DNA of 17,381 nt from assembly GCA_900556885.1 (NCBI GenBank), contig UNSQ01000013.1, positions 1 to 17,381 on the forward strand. The letters run 5' to 3'. This document shows, piece by piece, positions 13,401 through 17,381 of the stretch. This DNA is from Candidatus Saccharimonadota bacterium. GTDB lineage: Bacteria > Patescibacteriota > Saccharimonadia > Saccharimonadales > Saccharimonadaceae. Positions within the stretch are counted from its first letter, which is position 1. Every line of letters begins with the position of its first letter. The notes under the pieces were generated by a model, which worked only from the letters and a program-made list of their open reading frames with translations, was not told where the DNA came from and ran no database searches. The position numbers and the translations under genes are program-made.

Positions 13401-15860
13401 TTAAGATAATCTTGTTTTTTGGCGATAAACTTTTATAGCTATTATTGCTGCACTGATTGCAACCATTCCAACAGCTGCAGCAGCACCAAGCCACGACGAT
13501 CCGCCCCTGTTGTCTTCATTATTATCCTCGGATTTCTTCTGAGTTTCCCCCGACTCCATCTCATTAACGCTACTATTTTCCTGAAGTTTTACGTCTTTAC
13601 CGCCAGAATCTATGGTAGCTATTTCCTTGTTATCACCGTCGTTTACTTTATTACTCGAAGACACGTCAACAGGTTTACGATTTGTATTTTCTTTTTTACT
13701 ATCATCTTTCTTTGCTTGATTCTTTTCATACTCTAACATCTGATAATAGCCATATTCCTCCAAATATCCTGGATCAGAATCACAAGCGTCACCAATTCCA
13801 TCCTTGTCATAATCAGCTTGATCTGGATTAGCCACATCTGGACAATTATCAAATTCCCGTTCATGTTCATCGCCGTCATCACTAACCGTCAAAGTCGTCG
13901 TCGCTACGTTCATTAATCCAGAACTATCAGTCACCCTAAGCGTTAACAGCCCAGAAAATTCCTTAGTAAACGTATAATTAACAAAGGGCTTATCCGTCGT
14001 CACGTCATACACGCCGTCTTGATCGACATCCCATTCATATTTTACGATCTTACCATTTGCCGAATAAGAACCAGCGCCATCCAATTCTAATGTGTCACCA
14101 ATTTTCGCCACATATTGACGATTTATCCAAGCATTCGGTTTATTCGTCACATTTTCAACCGACGCATTAACTTGATCAACGAGCTTATCATTATCGTCAG
14201 CTTGTAAATATGCGCCGCCCGTTCTTTCAGCCAAAGACATCACAGGTGCCATCGCATCATGTCCAGAAGTATCAATAATATATATTTGAGCTGGATCAAC
14301 AGCATAAGCAGCATCAACGATAGATTGTTCGGTTAGCTCAGTAACTGGTTCTGGATTCTTAGCTGGAGCGTCACCAATCACAATCATAATCTTTTTTACT
14401 CCCGCTCGCCACTGTAGATTCAGCCCCGCCTTAATGCCAGAATAAACAGATTCTTCATCATCGCCGCCATTACCGAGTTGAATAGAATTGACAGCCTTAT
14501 TAAACACCTCGGCACTACTCGTAAAATCTGTCTCAATTTTGGACGGATAGTCTCCCGAGCTTCCGCCACAACACGGATGATCTTGATAAGTAACCAGTGC
14601 AAATCTAGCACTCTTCGTTTTCGAACTGATCGACTCAACTATATTTCGAATGTTATTTCTAACAGCATTAATTGAACTACCCATCGAACCGGTCGTGTCA
14701 ATAACAAATACAATATCAATATCGCCATTCGTTTTCGTTATTGGTTTCACCAAATTAGGCAGTGGTACTTTTTCGCGAAGTGCTGACATATAATTGCTAT
14801 GCCCAAAGAAGTTTGGATGATACCACGAGCTCATATTGAATGCATTTGGCTCAAGGAATTCATGAATCCAACGATCGTGATTCCTCTTAAATATTGAGGC
14901 GTCTGGCTCATGTCCAGAAAACCGCTTTGGCAAACTATCAATAAAAATCACTTTCTCTTTACCGAGGCTTTTATTATATTCTTCAACCACCTTTTTCTGG
15001 CGTAAATTACCTTCCAGCCCTAACTTACGCACTTCGCTAGCAACCGAAAAATCGGATAGCTTCTCGCCATTATCAAGTGCTAGTAGCGGGTATCCTAAAA
15101 GGACTATTTTCGCGTCTGGACGTAAACGAGAATTAAGCGATGATAAAATACCTCTAAGATTTAGCTCTAAATCTCCCATATTATTTCTTGCGTCATTTAT
15201 CTTTGTTTTGCAATCTGAAGCAGATCTTATTACAGCGGCAAAACAAGACTTAACAATGCCGTCAAAATCCAAATCATTTCCACCAATCGTCATCATTACC
15301 ATATCCGTGCTGCGATCCACATTATCAAGTTGTCGTCGAATCGTATAATTACATCTTATATTGACTCTTTTCTGTTTTTTTCCGCGCTTAGAGCCAATCG
15401 TACTACTTATGATCCTATAAGCAACTTTTAAGTCGTTATTCGGTTTAATATTGCAAATATCCCTGTCTTCTGCATATTTAATAATCTGTTCATTCGTCGC
15501 TAGCTTGCCCGGATCATCACTAATCGTTTTTACAACACTACCCGCATTCTTATCCTTCAAGAAGGCATTAATTTTAGCTCCAGAACAAGCGTGATTTATA
15601 AGCGTTACTGACAGTCCGTTATTGCTTAGCCATCTTTTATACATTTCCGCCCAGTTATTACTGTTGCGATGACAGACAGCAGGACCATATTCATACCCAT
15701 CAGCGCCATTTCCGGCCGAATAAGAATCGCCTAGTAATGTAATCGTAAGTTTCTTTCCTGCGTAATTATAAGGAACAACCTCGCCTTGTGCCGACTGTTG
15801 TATAAAAAGGCCAGAAATAATAGCTACAAAGAAAGATAATATAATAACTCTAATTTTCAT
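13401..15860 (-). CDS. Secreted SGNH hydrolase-VWA-PKD-TSP3 surface protein with C-terminal membrane anchor
   Basis: An 819-residue multidomain surface protein. Domains from the chosen start: signal peptide (1-26, KIRVIILSFFVAIISGLF core); SGNH/GDSL hydrolase (about 33-370) with GDSYSAG (catalytic Ser46), IGGND (192-196) and HPNFFGH (348-354), resembling the actinobacterial GDSYSSG lipase group; von Willebrand factor A domain (about 380-570) with MIDAS start DTTGSMGSS (388-396) and NGGDDEESV; PKD-like beta domain (about 578-659) with YEWDVDQDG; a calcium-binding thrombospondin type-3 repeat (about 671-696); a Lys/Asn/Ser/Glu-rich stalk; and a membrane helix (about 790-811) with basic tail. 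There are six cysteines in the hydrolase, a Cys-Cys pair in VWA and two in TSP3. I prefer ATG 15860 to GTG 15884: it gives a clean signal peptide two bases after the upstream stop, with GGGTGA before it. An esterase-adhesin role is inference. Confidence 0.9.
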   Translation of the reverse strand: MKIRVIILSFFVAIISGLFIQQSAQGEVVPYNYAGKKLTITLLGDSYSAGNGADGYEYGPAVCHRNSNNWAEMYKRWLSNNGLSVTLINHACSGAKINAFLKDKNAGSVVKTISDDPGKLATNEQIIKYAEDRDICNIKPNNDLKVAYRIISSTIGSKRGKKQKRVNIRCNYTIRRQLDNVDRSTDMVMMTIGGNDLDFDGIVKSCFAAVIRSASDCKTKINDARNNMGDLELNLRGILSSLNSRLRPDAKIVLLGYPLLALDNGEKLSDFSVASEVRKLGLEGNLRQKKVVEEYNKSLGKEKVIFIDSLPKRFSGHEPDASIFKRNHDRWIHEFLEPNAFNMSSWYHPNFFGHSNYMSALREKVPLPNLVKPITKTNGDIDIVFVIDTTGSMGSSINAVRNNIRNIVESISSKTKSARFALVTYQDHPCCGGSSGDYPSKIETDFTSSAEVFNKAVNSIQLGNGGDDEESVYSGIKAGLNLQWRAGVKKIMIVIGDAPAKNPEPVTELTEQSIVDAAYAVDPAQIYIIDTSGHDAMAPVMSLAERTGGAYLQADDNDKLVDQVNASVENVTNKPNAWINRQYVAKIGDTLELDGAGSYSANGKIVKYEWDVDQDGVYDVTTDKPFVNYTFTKEFSGLLTLRVTDSSGLMNVATTTLTVSDDGDEHEREFDNCPDVANPDQADYDKDGIGDACDSDPGYLEEYGYYQMLEYEKNQAKKDDSKKENTNRKPVDVSSSNKVNDGDNKEIATIDSGGKDVKLQENSSVNEMESGETQKKSEDNNEDNRGGSSWLGAAAAVGMVAISAAIIAIKVYRQKTRLS

Positions 15861-15861
15861 A

Positions 15862-16362
15862 TTAATCACCCAAGCCCTCAACACTTATATGAACACCATT
15901 GTTATACTTATCGTTTAGTATAACGCTAACCCAGAGAGAGTATTCCCTACCCTCTATATCTTTATATCCTACAAAATATTCCTCCCCAGACCTCTCTTTG
16001 TCTAGCTTCCAGCCAGAATCTTCAGCGTATCGTCGTAGCCTATTTAACAAATCACTCACCGACTCATTCTGGGGCATCTCATAATATCTATCAACTGATA
16101 GAGATGTGCTCTTTTTTAAAAATCCGCGCTCTGTAGGTATGCGATGTCTTTCGCGTGACGATTTCAGCTTTAAGCCCAAAACGCCCTTTTCAGCCATTGG
16201 ATCTCGTGCCATATTCCGCACTTCTACATACGCTGGCAGCCAAGTTAAAAAATTGACCAGCCACAAACCAGCCAAAATTCCTATCAAAATTATAAATCGT
16301 CGTAGCCAGCGCCTAGCTTTAGAGTTCTTAACTGGTGATGTCGTTGCTTGTTTTTTGCCCAT
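15862..16362 (-). CDS. Membrane-anchored protein of unknown function, partner of the SGNH/VWA gene
   Basis: I do not recognise a family. The 166 residues comprise a basic N-terminus (about 1-22, Lys/Arg-rich), one membrane helix (about 22-42, IILIGILAGLWLVNFLTWL) and an exposed C-terminal domain of about 120 residues with mixed charge, ending in a beta-rich stretch (EYFVGYKDIEGREYSLWVSVIL, as two adjacent strands). No Cys residues. AGGAG sits six bases before the ATG. It ends one base before the ATG of the SGNH/VWA gene, so the two are very likely one transcript and may act together at the cell surface. A putative extended -10 lies about 30 bases upstream. Confidence 0.8.
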   Translation of the reverse strand: MGKKQATTSPVKNSKARRWLRRFIILIGILAGLWLVNFLTWLPAYVEVRNMARDPMAEKGVLGLKLKSSRERHRIPTERGFLKKSTSLSVDRYYEMPQNESVSDLLNRLRRYAEDSGWKLDKERSGEEYFVGYKDIEGREYSLWVSVILNDKYNNGVHISVEGLGD

Positions 16363-16392
16363 GGCGGCTCCTAGTTAAGTTTGTCTGGTTTT

Positions 16393-16401
16393 ATTAAAGC
16401 A
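16393..16401 (-). promoter_or_regulatory. Putative extended -10 of the two-gene surface-protein unit
   Basis: TGCTTTAAT on the minus strand in the 62-base gap after ruvB, one mismatch from TATAAT with the TGn extension. It would give a leader of about 24 bases containing AGGAG. No clear -35. Confidence 0.35.
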
Positions 16402-16424
16402 CAAAAAGCCGAAGAATACGATAA

Positions 16425-17381
16425 CTATTTTCCCAAATGCCGCTTCGCTTTAATTGTCACTCGACGACCACGCGGTGTACGCTCAATAAATCCAATTTGC
16501 AGCAAATATGGTTCATAAAAATCCTCAATTGTCGTCGCTTCGTCACCAGTCAACGCCGCAATTGTTGTTAGACCAACAGGATTGTCACCATAATTTTCCA
16601 GAATCGATTGCAATAAATTACGATCAGCCGGATCCAAGCCCAACTCGTCCACTTCCAGCATTTCCAAAGCGTTGGTTGTAGTTTTTACATCAATTATTCC
16701 ATCGCCATTAACATCAGCGTAGTCGCGAACTCGTTTAAGAAGCCTATTGGCAATACGTGGCGTCAAGCGCGCTCGCGTCGACAATAAATCCGCCGCTTCA
16801 CTTCGAATTGACGATTCCAAAATCTTCGCACTACGCGTCACAATTTTCGCAATATCCTCTGGCGTGTAAAATTCCAAACGATAAATATGCCCGAACCTAT
16901 CACGCAAAGGTGCCGCCAAACTCCCCGTTCGTGTCGTCGCACCAATCACCGTAAATCGCGGCAAATCCAATCGAATTGAACGTGCTGCCGGACCTTTTCC
17001 AATCACAATATCCAGCTTAAAATCTTCCATTGCGGAGTACAAAATTTCCTCCACTGATCGCCCCAACCGATGAATCTCATCGATAAACAGAATATCGCCA
17101 TCCGATAAATTAGTCAGAATTGACGCCAAATCACCCGCTTTTTCAATAGCCGGACCGCTAGTAATCCGCAGATTCGTGCCCATTTCATTAGCAATCACCG
17201 TCGCCATAGTTGTTTTACCAAGCCCCGGCGGACCATATAATAATACGTGATCCAACGGCTCGCCGCGCTTTTTAGCCGCATCAATCGCCAAGCGCAAATT
17301 ACGCTTCAATCTTTCCTGGCCAACATACTCAGCAAAACTCTGCGGACGCAGACTCACCTCAATTCGCTGCTCTTCAGAATC
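16425..17381 (-). CDS. ruvB: RuvB Holliday junction branch-migration helicase (N-terminus cut by window edge)
   Basis: Hexameric AAA+ motor of the RuvABC complex that drives Holliday junction migration. Seen: [13 protein letters not shown] near the N-terminus, Walker [11 protein letters not shown], Walker [11 protein letters not shown], sensor-1 IGATTRTG, arginine-finger segment APLRDRFGH, and the C-terminal winged-helix DNA-binding domain ending [22 protein letters not shown] at 17357 could be a start, but the frame stays open for eight more codons to the edge (DSEEQRIE), with residues typical of a RuvB N-terminus, and no ribosome site precedes the GTG. I therefore treat the start as outside the window. 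About 318 residues are visible. Confidence 0.96.
   Translation of the reverse strand, partial: DSEEQRIEVSLRPQSFAEYVGQERLKRNLRLAIDAAKKRGEPLDHVLLYGPPGLGKTTMATVIANEMGTNLRITSGPAIEKAGDLASILTNLSDGDILFIDEIHRLGRSVEEILYSAMEDFKLDIVIGKGPAARSIRLDLPRFTVIGATTRTGSLAAPLRDRFGHIYRLEFYTPEDIAKIVTRSAKILESSIRSEAADLLSTRARLTPRIANRLLKRVRDYADVNGDGIIDVKTTTNALEMLEVDELGLDPADRNLLQSILENYGDNPVGLTTIAALTGDEATTIEDFYEPYLLQIGFIERTPRGRRVTIKAKRHLGK

Noticed and set aside
15861..15884. Longer SGNH/VWA protein from GTG 15884
   Set aside because: It would put eight residues including a Trp before the signal peptide and overlap the upstream gene by 23 bases; ATG 15860 gives a standard signal peptide and abuts the upstream stop.
17355..17357. 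GTG at 17357 as the ruvB start
   Set aside because: No ribosome site at useful spacing, and the frame continues upstream to the window edge with RuvB-like residues; the true start is most likely outside.
1..17381. Alternative genetic code (TGA as Trp or Gly), as in Gracilibacteria and Absconditabacteria
   Set aside because: TGA ends tsaE, pilN and pilO in exact ATGA/GTGA overlaps, and the conserved genes read through with no in-frame TGA.

Overview
The window reads as a compact bacterial chromosome segment with 20 protein genes (the first and last cut by the window edges). It uses the standard code: TGA is a stop inside several ATGA and GTGA overlaps. There are no RNA genes, mobile elements, CRISPR arrays or prophage genes that I can support, and no gene-free stretch longer than about 155 bases. 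The moderate-to-low GC, very tight packing, monoderm-style type IV pilus operon (PilB, PilC, PilM, PilN, PilO, no secretin or PilP), half-length TsaB and single-membrane surface proteins fit a Candidate Phyla Radiation bacterium, most likely a Saccharibacteria (TM7) member. That assignment is inference from gene content, not from a marker phylogeny.

Layout. Positions 1-3571 (minus strand) hold housekeeping genes transcribed leftward: tsaE-tsaB (tRNA t6A synthesis, 4-base overlap), then rny (RNase Y)-Nudix hydrolase-gpmA (glycolytic phosphoglycerate mutase), all overlapping or touching. Positions 3632-9190 (plus) hold the type IV pilus machine pilB-pilC-pilM-pilN-pilO plus a small membrane protein ending in an NPF motif. 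A PRC-barrel protein follows with its own promoter (9215-9802). Positions 9799-12075 (minus) hold recA, a 2H phosphoesterase and recX. Divergent from recA is a lone type IV pilin-like gene (12143-12535). Positions 12540-16362 (minus) hold a membrane PH-domain protein and a two-gene unit: a small membrane protein and an 819-residue secreted SGNH hydrolase/VWA/PKD/thrombospondin-type-3 protein with a C-terminal membrane anchor. ruvB enters from the right edge.

How the genes fit together. The pilus genes make an assembly platform and extension motor, and the pilin-like gene could supply a subunit. The recombination genes recA, recX and ruvB lie close by. The recA and pilin genes are divergent from overlapping promoters, which invites (but does not prove) a DNA-uptake and recombination link. 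The large SGNH/VWA protein is the best candidate here for a surface or host-contact factor.

The most striking non-coding pattern is promoter placement. Five genes (tsaE, the PRC-barrel gene, recX, the pilin and the PH-domain gene) have a perfect TATAAT box ending only 6 or 7 bases before the start codon and no Shine-Dalgarno sequence, which predicts leaderless mRNAs. Genes such as recA, pilC, pilN, gpmA and the 2H gene instead carry clear Shine-Dalgarno sequences.
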